Assembly (NCBI GenBank): GCA_030280995.1
Contig: JASXTE010000016.1
Coordinates: forward strand, 10,956,001 to 11,020,000
Length of the DNA stretch: 64,000 bases
Origin: Hemileia vastatrix
Lineage: Eukaryota > Basidiomycota > Pucciniomycetes > Pucciniales > Zaghouaniaceae
Direction: 5' to 3'
A program made the position numbers and the translations under genes. Below the pieces are notes generated by a model that was not told where the DNA came from, made no database searches, and saw only the letters and a program-made list of their open reading frames with translations. Positions 34,307 through 45,730 of this stretch are shown in pieces (positions within the stretch are counted from its first letter, which is position 1; each line of letters opens with the position of its first letter).

Positions 34307-36263
34307 TGCCTGTTTCCAGGAGGTGGAGATAGATAAGATTAATCAGAAAAGATTGAATGACCATTTTTCATCTTTTCAAAATAAGAATCAGTTATCTTTT
34401 GCAACAATCAATGAGAGTTTATCTAGTCTTCCATGATTTAAAACTAGACTAACAACCATTGAGGAGAAATTGAACGCATTGTTTATTGATCAAAAGTATT
34501 CTGAGATTTCTTTGAAGGAACAAACAGTACAGGATGCTCCAGAGTTACCTGTGGCTAGTTCATCTAAAAGTATATCAGTTCCAGAAATACATGTTTATAC
34601 CCCTGAGTTTCAAATAAAAATTAATGATGCACCAGGACCTTTAACAGAGGGATTAAACAATGAGATTACTGCCAAACTAGAGAAGTTACAGCTGCTCCTT
34701 ACTCAGAAACAAGCTTTTACTAAGGAGACTCCTTCAAATCAAAAGAATTGGCCAAAACTTGACCAGTACCCAACATTTGATGGTGATTCTTCCTCTGATT
34801 GGCAAAAATTTATTTGCAGAATTGATAACTTAAAAAATTCTTACAAACTCCCAGATGAGGAAATTGTGTCCAAGTTAATTTCTTTGTTTACTAATGTTGC
34901 CCTAATGTGGTATGAATCTGTTCTCCTGGATGGGAATGACTACTCATGGGAGGATTGGAAGAAATTGATTAAAGCACAATTTGGTGGCTCCAAGTTCAGA
35001 ATGGCTCAACAAAGGCAGTATGAGGAAACTAGATATAGCTCTTCTACTGATAAACCTATTGAGTTTTTAATGAAACTTGTAAAAATCTTAAGGGCAATGG
35101 ACCCAAATATGGAGTTTGAGTTATGGAAGGACAGGATCCTTTATAAATTACCAATATCTCTGAGAGACTTGATAGTGGCTAGGACTGAGTTCTCCAGAGA
35201 ACCCTCTTCTTTCATTAATACTTGCAATTATATCCTTCTAAAAAACAAGTATGATTCCAGAAGATTCATTCCAAAGACCCCTTTGGAGAAACCCTCCACT
35301 TACCAACAGAAACCTCTGGAAAAGGTTGGTAAACCTTCTGCCCCTGTTGCACCAAAAAAGTATGCAACAAACACTTGCTTCAAGTGCAACAAGCCTTGGC
35401 AGAAAGGCCATGTTTGTGACAAGAAGATAAATCTTGTAGAACAAACAGAGGAGCATGCTGATGAAACAGTAGCACTGGATGATACGTCAAGTGATTGTGC
35501 CAGAAATATTTCATATGAATCTCAACAAGAAATCTTGATGCTGGAAGAGGATATTCATTATTTAAATATTATTGATATTGATAATAATGCTTTATCTAAA
35601 GTTGAAGATGCTGAGATCATAAAGAACATTGAGGATAACTCAATTGTTATTGCCCCTCTCAAGGCACCAGTCTTGATTAATGGAACCAGAATTGAAGTTG
35701 TTCTGCATTCTGGAGCTGGAGGAAGTGTAGTTTCTGAAAGAGCACTTGCTTCAGTGGATCAAGACTATAAATCAAAACTGATGCCTATCATTTCTGAAAA
35801 TTGGAAAGGTTATGGCTCTGTTTTGTCCCCCATTAGTAAATACAAAGCCACAGTGTTTTTTAAATATAACCATGGTTTTGTAAGAGCTATTTGTGATTTT
35901 GTTGTCATGAAAAATGATAACTTAAGCAATTGGTTTATTGTAGGGAATGATATTTTAACCAAGTATGGCATAAAATTGGATCCCTCAAACCAACGTTTCA
36001 CAATGGGGATGAATGGGAAGAGAAAATTTAAGATTTCCTCCCCTAAAAAATTATTTAAACCAGAATTGAACATATGTAATTCTGTGGTTCAATATAAAGG
36101 AATATCTACAAAAGAGATGCATGCCCTTTTGTCTGAAATTGACAATGCCTTTTTTGGAGAATAACTTTCTGGTGAGGATAAAGATTCCATCATTAACTTG
36201 ATAAAGTCTTTTCCTATGGCCTTTGCTCATGGGTAACATGAACTGGGATTATTTAAAGAGTAA
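34307..36263 (+). pseudogene. Chromovirus B gag and protease, continued
   Basis: Resumes after the A insertion. The long open piece 34470-36164 has a coiled-coil end, the CA-like domain (NWPKLDQYPTFDGDSSSDW, about 34747-34803), the knuckle CFKCNKPWQKGHVC (about 35377-35420) and a protease motif that reads HSGAGGSVVSE (about 35707-35740), so the catalytic Asp has become His. Stops near 36164 (CAA to TAA compared with D), 36236 and 36261 precede RT. Collinear with A and D. Confidence 0.85.
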
Positions 36264-39214
36264 ATGAAACTTTCATTATCTTGTCCATTAACTGATATAC
36301 CACCTAGTTTAAAAAAGAATCCTTATCCTGCTTCTCCCACAAAGAGAAAAGATATTGAAGACAATATCTCTACCCTTTTGAAAATGAATATTATTGAAAA
36401 GATAGTTGAAACACCTAAATATTGTGTTATCTCACCTGTCCTAATTTCTTATGAGAAAGATAAAGCCAGGTTAGGTGGTGATTATAGAGCACTAAATACT
36501 TATACTGTTGATGATATCTAGCCTTTACCTAGAATTAGCTCTATACATTCTACTTTACAGGGTGCTAAATATATCAGCTGTTTGGATGGTAGCAAAGGAT
36601 ATCACCAGGTACCTGTTGAGAAAAATTCTCAGAACTTTATGATGATTGCTACTCATATAAGTATTTATAAGTATATTAGGATGCCTTTTGGCCCTAAAAA
36701 TGCCCCTTCAGCTTTCCAAAAAGTCATGGATAACACATTCCATCAAGAGATAATTGAAGGATGGCTGATGGTTTATATTGATGATATGATTATATTCTTA
36801 AAAACATTTGAGGACCATCTTAACCACCTGTGTAAAGTATTCCAGAAAATGGATGAAATAAATATGACACTTGCCTTGAAGAAATGTAAATTTGTTTTCC
36901 ATTCTTTAAAAGTTCTTGGTCATGTTGTTTCAGGCTTACAGATATGTGTTGACCAAAACAAAGTGGCAGCTATACAACAGGTGAAGGCTCCTACTACATT
37001 TAGAGAGCTCCAAAGTTTTTTGGGAATGTGTGGATACTATAGACAGTATATTAAAAATTACCAAGTCATAGAGTTACCCCTAACCCAATTAACTAGAAAG
37101 GATGTTGCTTTTGTCTGGAATAGTGAAAGACAAAGAGCCTTTGACACTATGAAACACTGTTTGATGTCAGCACCAATTCTTGCTTTACCTGACTTTAATC
37201 AACCATTTTTTTTGTACACTGATGTCAGTTTCATTGGTCTTGGTGCTGCCCTCCATCAAAAACAAGTGATAAATGATAAAGTTTCAGAAGTAGTAATTTG
37301 TTATATTTCAATAACCTTGAGAAATAGTGAATTGAAATATGGTGCTACTCAATTAGAATGTTTAGCTGTAGTGTGGGCTCCAGAAGAGCTTCATTATTAC
37401 CTAGATGACCAGAAATTTGAACTTGTCACTGAATGCAGTGCAGTTAAATCCCTTTTAAACTTGAAAACACCAAACAGACATATGTTCAGATGGCAGTTGA
37501 CTGTTCAAGAATACAGAGGGAGAATGACAATTATTCATAGGGCTGGTATTGTTCACTCAAATGTGGATATGTTATCTAGGTTACCTTTACCAAATAATGA
37601 CTCTAATCCTGCTTATGATCCTGAGGATAAAATTATTCATATACATGGGATATATGCGGTTGATATGGAGGAAGAGCTATTACAGCTTATTCTGGATTCA
37701 TATGATAAGGACACTGACTTGAAAAAGTTTTGCACCATATTAAATGATCCAAAGAATGCTTCAATACAAGCATTAATTAAAACCCTTCCACCAAAGTACC
37801 AGAAGGCTTTGGAAAAAGTTAAATTTTCAATTGATGAAGGATATCTATATTATAGGAGAAAGTTGAGTAATTTTATTGTTATTCCTCCTTCTATGAGAGA
37901 AACCATCTTGAAAATTTGTCATGATGACATATTAGCTGGACATTTTGATTTTGAAAAAACAATGATCAGAATTAAGAACACTGCTTGGTGGGTTAATATG
38001 TCTGAAGACACAAAATTATATGTTGAGTCTTGTGATTCTTGCCAAAAATCAAAAAGTTTAACTGGTAAAAGAGCAGGATTAATGCAACATATTGAACATC
38101 CTGATTCACCATGGCAGATAATAAACATGGATTTTGTAACAGGAGTAACTATTGCTAGTAAAGACAGTTATAACTCTTGTTGGGTTATTGTGGATAGATT
38201 CACTAAAATGTGTAAATTTATCCCTACTCACAAGGATGTTTACACTAAATAATTAGCCTTCTTATGGTGGTCTCTTATGTTTAATACCGCTGGTTTTTGT
38301 AAAGCCATAATATCTGACAGGGACCCTAATTTACTTCTTTATTTTGGATGTCTCTGATGGATATTTGTGGTTGTGATCTGAAACTTTCTACAGCCCATCA
38401 CCCACAGACTGATGGCTTAGCTGAAAGAATGATTCAGACTTTAGAGGACATGATAAGAAGATATTGTGCCTTTGGCCTTGAGTATAAAGATAATGACAGA
38501 TTCACTCATGGTTGGGTTACATTACTTCCTGGGTTGTAATTTGCTTATAATAGCACTGTTCATTCTGTTACTCAAAGAAAGCCTTTTGAGCTCTGGCTTG
38601 GATATGCTCCAAACACTCCTTCCTGAATTCTCAATAACAAAATAATTAAATTGGATATACATCCTGGTGTAAAGTCTTTTCTTCAAATGCAACAACTATG
38701 CAGAAATCATGCTCAACAATGTATTGAAAAATCATTTGAATATGAGAAGAAGAGATGGGACGATTCCCATAAAGAATACACTTTTAAAAAGGGTGATGAA
38801 GTGTTGATTTCTACAGTCCACTTCAACTTACAAGGTAATAGCATATTGAAAGATCCATTTGTTGGTCCATTTGTTGTCAGAAGAATGATTGGAGATAATG
38901 CAGTTGAGGTTATTTTGTATTCTCCATATTACAGAAAACATCCTGTTTTTCCAATATCTCTTCTGAAACCTTACACATCCAATAGTGATTTATTTCCAAA
39001 AAGGAGGGGAAGACCAAAGAAAACCACAAATGAAATCACTGAAACATAAGAAATTGAAAAAATTCTAAATGAAAGAATAGTCACTGCTGAAAAAGGTACA
39101 GAATACTTATTGAGATTCAAGAATAAATCATCTGAAAATGATTCTTGGATACCTAGGAATGAGATATCTAATCTTCCTACTCTACTAAAAAAGTATAAAA
39201 AGAAAAAATCATAG
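36264..39214 (+). pseudogene. Chromovirus B pol: RT, RNase H, integrase, chromodomain
   Basis: RT spans two open pieces split by a stop at 36521 inside DDIYPLPRI. YIDDMIIFLK carries the catalytic pair (about 36774). RNase H starts FFLYTDVSFIGLG, and one active-site neighbour changed from A to V. Integrase has CHDDILAGHF, CDSCQKSKSL and MDFVTGVT, a stop at 38252 (TK then TAA), a frameshift before 38348 that removes part of the SDRDPKF region, and LAERMIQTLE. Stops also occur at 38539, about 38625 and 39049. The chromodomain remnant (ILNERIVTAEKGTEYLLRFK) ends KKKKS-TAG at 39214. Non-functional. Confidence 0.85.
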
Positions 39215-39236
39215 CATTTTTTTTATAGTTTTTTTT

Positions 39237-39247
39237 AGAGTGAGGGG
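39237..39247 (+). other. Polypurine tract of B
   Basis: AGAGTGAGGGG directly before the 3' LTR; primes plus-strand DNA synthesis. The same tract is found in A, C and D. Confidence 0.7.
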
Positions 39248-40041
39248 TGTCAGCCAGGCTACTAGACTTAACCGGTAAAGAAATTGATTATTTTACTGAG
39301 TTGAAGCCACACCCCTTCTTCTTACTAATAATTAATTAATTATCTACTTAAGTATTACTTACAATTAACTAGTTAAGTACAATAAGTAGTATAATTAATT
39401 AGTGTAAATAAAATGTCCCCTACAATTTTACTCCCTAACACCGTGCTCAATAGTATAAGTCAATGGGAATAAAATTTAATAATAAAATTATAATAAAAAA
39501 ACTTTAAAGCAATTATATTACCTCAGTGAGAGATCTGGAATCCCATTAAAGTAATATAATTAATTAATTATTGTGTAATTAATTGTGACAGTCCAAGGAA
39601 CTCAAACTTTATTGCTAATAAATTTGATGCCCTTGTTGACGCAACAGTTTATTTATTTCTTATGTAATATATGTACTCCTTTTAGTCATTCTTTTTCTCA
39701 CATTCTTACAGTATATGGAGTATATTCCGTATCTTTTATTCCCTCATGTTTTGCCTATAAAAAGGCATCTTACTTTGTGCTTTTCAAGACATTCCTTCAA
39801 TTACTTACTTTATTATTACAATTACAATACAACACTTATTTATATATTTTATAACCTTAGTATTTACAAAGGCATAATTCTAATCTATAGTCTATATTAA
39901 TATTTTAAAACTACCTCTTTATTTGAGTAAAACAATCATATTGATTTAGAAATACGTACCCTTTTGTTGAGAGACCATTAAACCCTAAAACCCTCGTAAA
40001 AACCTTGAACAAATCTTCTAGACCAAAAGAACCCCTTGACA
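39248..40041 (+). repeat. 3' LTR of chromovirus B
   Basis: 794 bp, partner of 22144-22938, followed by the TSD GTGAC. Confidence 0.9.
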
Positions 40042-40046
40042 GTGAC

Positions 40047-41249
40047 CAAGTTTAATGAAATCAAACAAAAATGTATACATGAACCTCATGAGAAAAATAA
40101 ATTTCCTCATGATTACCATTATACAAAACATGGTCTGATGGCACATAAATTTAGGTAAGTAGATTATCATACATGACTTGTAAAATGTTAATTTTTAAAA
40201 TAAAAATAAAATTTTACAACCTATATTACACCCCATCATTAATCAAATTTGGATAAAACTTACCTAAAAAGCTTTCCTCAAACTACCTGAATAAAAAAGT
40301 CCCAAAAAATGTCAAAAAAGAGTCCCAAAAGTACCCAGAAAGTGTTCCAAAAGTTTCCGGAAAAGTGTCCCTAAAGTCTCCCAAATGTGCTCAAAAAGTT
40401 TCAAAAAAGTGTCCTGAATTTCCCCTAAAACCTCCCCAAAAATTGCCAGAAAAGTGGCAAAAAGTGCCAAAAAAAAGTTCCAAAAATTGTCAAAATAAGT
40501 GCCAAATTTTGAAATTTTTCTGAATGGTTTTTAATTTTTTCCAAGAATTTTTAAAGAATTAGTGAAAAAATAGACCCAAAATAGCCCAAAAACACCTCAA
40601 ATTCACTGAGATATGCTTCAAATTGTTTCCGGAAGGTTTTAACAAAATAAAAATAGAAAAAACAGGCAAAAAAGACCTCAAAGTAAGTGAAAATTTCTTT
40701 TAAAGTGTTTCTTAACTGTTTCCAAATGATTCCAAAGCAATTTAGCAAAGAAAAAGGCCAAAGAAGTGAAAATGCCTAAAAATGACAAAAAAGCATCAAA
40801 AAGTCAATAAATCAAGAAAAAAAATGATAAAGAGCAAGAAAAAAAGGAAATAAATGGGGGGAAAGTAAAATAATAACAGATAAATCAGCAATCAAAACAA
40901 AAAAGATGATTAAAAAAAGAAACAAAAAAAAGAGATAAGAAAAAAGACATTTAAATTAGCAATTAAAATTTTAATAAATGAGAAAGTGACTTACTTTGAG
41001 TGCTGTGAAGTGAGAAGTATCAGAGCCAACTATGAATGATGGAAGTTAGAGATGAAGAGAATATGAAATACCTTAGTGAGACAGAATCATAGAAATTTTA
41101 TGCATTTGCAAATGAAATGTAATTTCAAGTCTGGGAGCTGAACTAAAACAAATGAAATTGAGAAACTGGGGAATTTCATTTGTAAAGATTATTACACAAA
41201 AAAAATTGTAAATCAGTTAAGCTAGGCCCTCAAAATGACAAAGGGTGAT
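40047..41249. other. Unique spacer with a degenerate AAAGTG repeat
   Basis: From about 40280 to 40560 an imperfect motif AAAAGTG(T/C)C recurs at 12-20 bp intervals, all on the plus strand. 40750-40960 is A-rich low complexity. No ORF with a recognisable product. Confidence 0.4.
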
Positions 41250-41710
41250 TGGTAGTATTTTAGCATGAATAGAACTGGGTTGAGATGATGAAGTACTGTT
41301 AGATTCTATTGGTGGAGGTGGATCAGGAAGCTCATCTTCATAAAGCTCATTCCATCAATCTTTTAAGTTAGCAAAAAGATTGTGGAATATAAGACAAGAA
41401 GTAATCCAGTCTACAGCAACCTGATCTTGAATTATTCAAGTAAACTAAGAAATCCAGGAAAAGTTGTACAAAACATCTGTTAAAAGCTAGCTTCAGGAAT
41501 GTTGGCAAAAACATCAAGGTGATATTTAGGTTGATGTCATATGGAAGGTTTTCTAGGAAATAAGTAGTGGCTCTCCAACATGTTTCAAATGAAAGCCAAG
41601 TCAAGTTCTGTATCAGAACTGGTATCTGAGTTAACCATTAGATTAAGAGCTACAGCTGCAGCAGTGATCTCAAGTTTATGGCGGACTGAAAGTGGCATGT
41701 TATGTTAGTG
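41250..41710 (-). pseudogene. PIF/Harbinger-like transposase N-terminal relic
   Basis: The minus-strand frame from about 41700 reads MPLSVRHKLEITAAAVALNL, an acid stretch, then LESHYLFPRKPSI, LDVFANIPEASF and QMFCTTFPGFLSLLE, with stops between the pieces. This resembles the region before the DDE domain of Harbinger-type transposases of fungi (SRYL-PR ... FKQ-R-T--GF--LL). The identification is from memory of the pattern and moderate. No DDE residues, TIR or TSD could be placed. It could be linked to the Myb/SANT relic at 20.6 kb only in the sense of being the same kind of transposon. Confidence 0.4.
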
Positions 41711-42189
41711 AACAGTTATGAAGATTAAGGGTAATTGTATGATTATGGGATTAAGTAAGTTCTGGTAAGTAATATACCTTACTCATATGAATAAGTCCTT
41801 AAGTATTAGGTGAAAAAAAATCTAGGTGTTGGCGCTTTTGTAACTAGTGCTGACTAATCATGATTATGAAGGAATGTGTGTTGATGACTTGTTTGAACCA
41901 AAAGAAAACGTTTTTGGGGAGAAATACACTGTTGAAATACACCTGTCCAGGGCAGGTGTATTTCATTTCTTGATGGCAGGTTTGGTACCTTTTTTGTTGT
42001 GTGTTTATGTGGCATATTTGGTGATGTTTGAGACCGCCTAATAACCCAACATTGAAACTATACTATTGATCCAAGCACTAATACATTTCCTATTTTCTTA
42101 AAATTGAAAAGTATAAGCAGATGACTGACTAATTTAGATTTAGGGTTTAGATAGTGCATCTGCTAGCACATTAAAATCAAGACAACAAA
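41711..42189. other. Spacer with a strong 13-bp hairpin
   Basis: At 41933-41965 TGAAATACACCTG pairs with CAGGTGTATTTCA around a 7-base loop, a perfect 13-bp stem. No gene overlaps it convincingly. The rest is unremarkable. Confidence 0.45.
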
Positions 42190-44008
42190 TAAAAAAAGCA
42201 GTTATTAAATAGAAGTTGCTTTCTGCACTTCAAGTATAGATTTGTGTACTGATTTATGGATTAAAAGATTGAATTTTCCCTTGAGTGTCATGTGGCATGT
42301 GACACATTGATAAATTAAAATTTTTCAGCAGAATAATATATATTTCTTCATTGATATCTGAATTCAAGTATGTGCCTACTAAGTCAAATTGAGACAACAG
42401 CATTTGATTTTTTCCCACCAAGGTAAGTAAAAATTGTAGTGTGGAAAATCAAGCAGTTGGAGCAAATGTTTCAGTGTAATCAACCCCTTGTTCTTGTATT
42501 TTTCCACAAGAAACCAATCTAGCTTTGTAACATATGATATTGCCATTGCTATCCCATTTAATTGCAAATACCCATCTAGTGCAAATCGCATGTCTCCCTG
42601 GGGGTAAACACATTTCCTCCCAGACATCCTTTTGTTGAAAAATATTAAGTTCTATGATGTAGGCTTCCTTCAACAATACTGAATTGTTTGATTTTAGAGA
42701 ATAAGATATACTTTTAGGTACATTGTCACTGATGGCTGAAGCCATGGCTTATAGGTTAAAGGAAGAGTGATCTTGACTTTCTAAAGCATCTAGCTCTGGG
42801 AATGACCTGGTGTCACTGTTTTCAATTTCTCTAAATAAGGCCAGGGGCTCTATGGGTATATCTTCAAGCAGATTGTTAGCTAAAACTTTTACATTTGGCA
42901 TGTTAATTAGTTCATCCAAAAAGGAGGCTGAAGCTGAGAGAAAAATTCTGCCATCAGAAGGATCAAAGAAATGCCATCCTTTTACTGCCTATTGATATCC
43001 AACAAAAAGACACCTCCTTGATTGAGGATCCAACTTTTTGCGCTTCTCTTTTGGAATGTGTATGAATTCTAATGAGGAAAAAGCCTTCATATGAGCCACA
43101 TATTGTCCTTTACCCATAAAAAATTCATATGGTGTCATGATGGATTTTTCAGTAGGTACTTGGATGTTAATATATGATGAACACACAAACACAAAGATCC
43201 AAAAATTTTGCAAGAGGCCACTACCAGTTAAAAGTGAATGGAAAATCTTTTCCAATGATTGGTTCTACCTTTCTGCTCAGCTGTTTTGTTGATGTAAGTA
43301 AGGAGTTCTTAACTCATGGACAATACCTTGCTTTAGCAGTATATCTTAGAATTTGGAACCAATGTACTCACCACCACCATCAGTTCTTAAATTCTTGATC
43401 ATAAGCCCTGTTTATGTTTTTCAGAGGGAACAGAATGTTAGAAAACAAGAAGCCATATATTAATTTTTGATTAATAAAAAATACTGAGGTAAAACTCAAA
43501 TAGACATTTCAGAAACTAACAACATCTTGTCCTCCAGAGAAAACCTCAGGTAGAGGACCAATTAAGTTAAAAACAACCAAATCAAATAGATTATAGTTAG
43601 AGGCCGTGGTTGTGGAGAATTTTCAAGTTTTCAATCATCACATTCAATAGGCAGAGTGAAAGTTGAAGGCACACCAATATTGCATTCAATCACTTAATTT
43701 ATATGTTTGTAGCCAATATCTCCAAGAAGTTGATTCCATAGCTCATAGGCAGAATTTGAAGTTGATTGATTTGAAACAGTTCCTGAAGATGACAATAAAA
43801 AATCATTAACAAGAAAAGACCTAGTTTTCTTAAATTGTAATAGCACAGTAACCAAATTAATAGTATTGTAGTTAATCAATTGTACAATTTTATTATCATA
43901 TGTAACAAAAATATTTTCAAGTAGTAAAGCAAAACCAGAAAGTAGTGGTTGAGACATGGAAGGACAGTAATAAACATTATGTAAAACAGTAGAGGTGTTA
44001 GTAACACT
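42190..44008 (-). pseudogene. Ty1/copia relic: protease end, integrase, RT start
   Basis: In element order (right to left): VSVTNTSTVLHNVYYCPSMS (end of protease, 43955-44008), LWNQLLGDIGYKHIN (start of the integrase zinc region, about 43694-43740), integrase C-terminus (PTEKSIMTPYEFFMG ... DPQSRRCLFVGYQ, 42989-43255), then RT (HAICTRWVFAIKWDSNGNII, CYKARLVSCGKIQEQGVDYT ETFAPTA, 42449-42600) and a degenerate LVGTYLNSDINEEIY (about 42330-42400). It fades out before the YVDD box. Many stops and gaps; the integrase core between 43255 and 43690 is poorly preserved. The 5' half continues at 49006. Confidence 0.8.
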
Positions 44009-44667
44009 CACCACACAATATTTTGGGGGGGGGGGCTTGCTAGCAAGTCCTCAACTTGAACTCAGATGGAACTAAGACTGAACTTTTATGGAACTATTAC
44101 TTATCTGTGCTTGAAAACCAGCTCAAACTATTGTAAAAACCTAGCTGAATCTTTTGTGGTAACATAATTAAAGTGAAATGAACTCATCTTAAATTTTGAA
44201 TGAACAGAGTTTCAGTAATCATCCCAAACACTGTACACATTTAGCACATAATTTTTACTTATTATCTTAAATTGTAGTTTGAGATGGAGCTGAAAACTCA
44301 TTTAAAACTTTCAATTTTTCAACTGAGATTTTTATTCTAATTAATTACTTATTTAAAATAGATTTAAACATATTAAAAATCATATTCAAATATTTAATCT
44401 TGTTTGAAAAAAATTACCAGAATTTTGAAAACTACACATTTCAGAGAAATATTATAAATTGTTTTTTTTGATTCACTTTTTTATATTTTTCAGTAATGTA
44501 ACATTATTTTGAGTCAGGAAAAGTGAAATTGATTATTCACTTGCTGAGTGGCATTCAGTATGTAAATCTAAATTGATAATTCATATATATCATGAAAGAA
44601 TATTCATCCAAAAAAATATGCATAAAAATTTAAGTTGAATATTCATATGCTAAATTCATACTACTTA

Positions 44668-44906
44668 CACTGTGCAATATGGGGGGCAGACTTGTTAGCA
44701 AGTCCACAACTTTGAACTCAAATTAACCACAGATTGAAAACACATTGAGCTATTGAAAAAGGAGCCATACCATCAGCGATGAGTACCACTCAGAAGAACA
44801 GTTTTAGGTGGGTGTTCAAGTAAAGTTCTGTCTGAGTTCTGTATGAATTCTGTCTGAGTTCAGGGTGGGGACTTGCTAGCAAGTCCACCCCCTATATTGC
44901 ATAGTG
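44668..44906. mobile_element. 239-bp CACTA-type MITE with TSD TTA
   Basis: Ends CACTGTGCAATATGGGGGG and CCCCCTATATTGCATAGTG, with the perfect palindrome CTTGCTAGCAAG inside the right arm and a near copy in the left. The 3-bp duplication TTA lies at 44665-44667 and 44907-44909. Subterminal TGAACTCAGACAG-like repeats (44818-44864) are typical of CACTA transposase binding regions. It shares its ends with the 5-kb element that contains it. Confidence 0.75.
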
Positions 44907-45424
44907 TTATTTATATGCAATGAAATAATGAATATTCCTAAAAAAAATTAAATTGTGTGTAAATATTAACATTAATATTGAATAAAACATTAAAAAAAAT
45001 TCAGTATAAAATGGTTTTATGTTATATTATGTAATTTTTTAAATTGATTTCATTTTATTATATTTTAATACACTTATTTATTTAATTAATTACCTCAAAT
45101 TAAATCAAATCAGATTGTATTCTATTCTATTTTATTGTATTATATTGAGTTGTATTTGGTTATGTATTATATAGTTTTATTTTATTTTATTTCAATTTTT
45201 TAATTTCCTTTTCAAAATATATAATAATGATTTATTTTGTTTTATCTCATTTTAAACCATTTGTATTTATTTTCTTTTAACTCTAGCTATTATACTCATC
45301 TATCTGTCTTTTTTATATTCAATTACATTATAATAGGTCTTAATGTCATTTAATTAATTTTATTAGATTTGATGGATGCTGTTGTATAGCCATGTAGAAG
45401 CATTAAGTTTGTTAAAATTGGCTG

Positions 45425-45730
45425 GTGAACTCTGATGTACAGCCATAGATCAGAGTTCACATGCATCAAATTGGATGTGGTACTCTGATGTATGGCCATA
45501 GATCAGGGTACACATGCATAAACATGCACATGGTACTATGATGTACAGCTGTAGATTGGAGTAGACATGCATAAAAATGGTTGGTGAACTCTGATTTAAA
45601 GCTGTAGATCAGAGGTCACATTCTTAAAAAATGGTATGTGGAACTCTGATCTACAGCCGTAGATCAAATTACCACATGCATGAAATTGGGTTGTGAACTC
45701 TGATCTATGGGTTTACATCTTAGCTCACCA
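45425..45730. repeat. Tandem array of about 53-bp hairpin units
   Basis: Six units start near 45425, 45478, 45531, 45583, 45637 and 45692. The best unit pairs GAACTCTGAT with ATCAGAGTTC around GTACAGCCATAG. Another pairs GATCTAC with GTAGATC around AGCC. Each unit is separated by an ACATGCAT-like linker. A seventh, weaker unit may lie at about 45375. Confidence 0.75.

Larger units (their letters stand above)
22144..40041 (+). mobile_element. Chromovirus B (Ty3/Gypsy), host of nested element A
   Basis: LTRs 22144-22938 and 39248-40041 (795 and 794 bp) run TGTCAGCCAGGCTAC to CCCCTTGACA. The perfect 5-bp duplication GTGAC lies at 22139-22143 and 40042-40046. The gag frame stops at 25135 and resumes at 34307 after removal of element A and its TSD. 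The coding part has many stops. Closest to D: both start MTDQ and share protein and leader features. Confidence 0.9.

Noticed and set aside
45425..45730. CRISPR-like array
   Set aside because: The units are direct repeats of hairpins with no unique spacers of constant length, in a eukaryotic transposon context.
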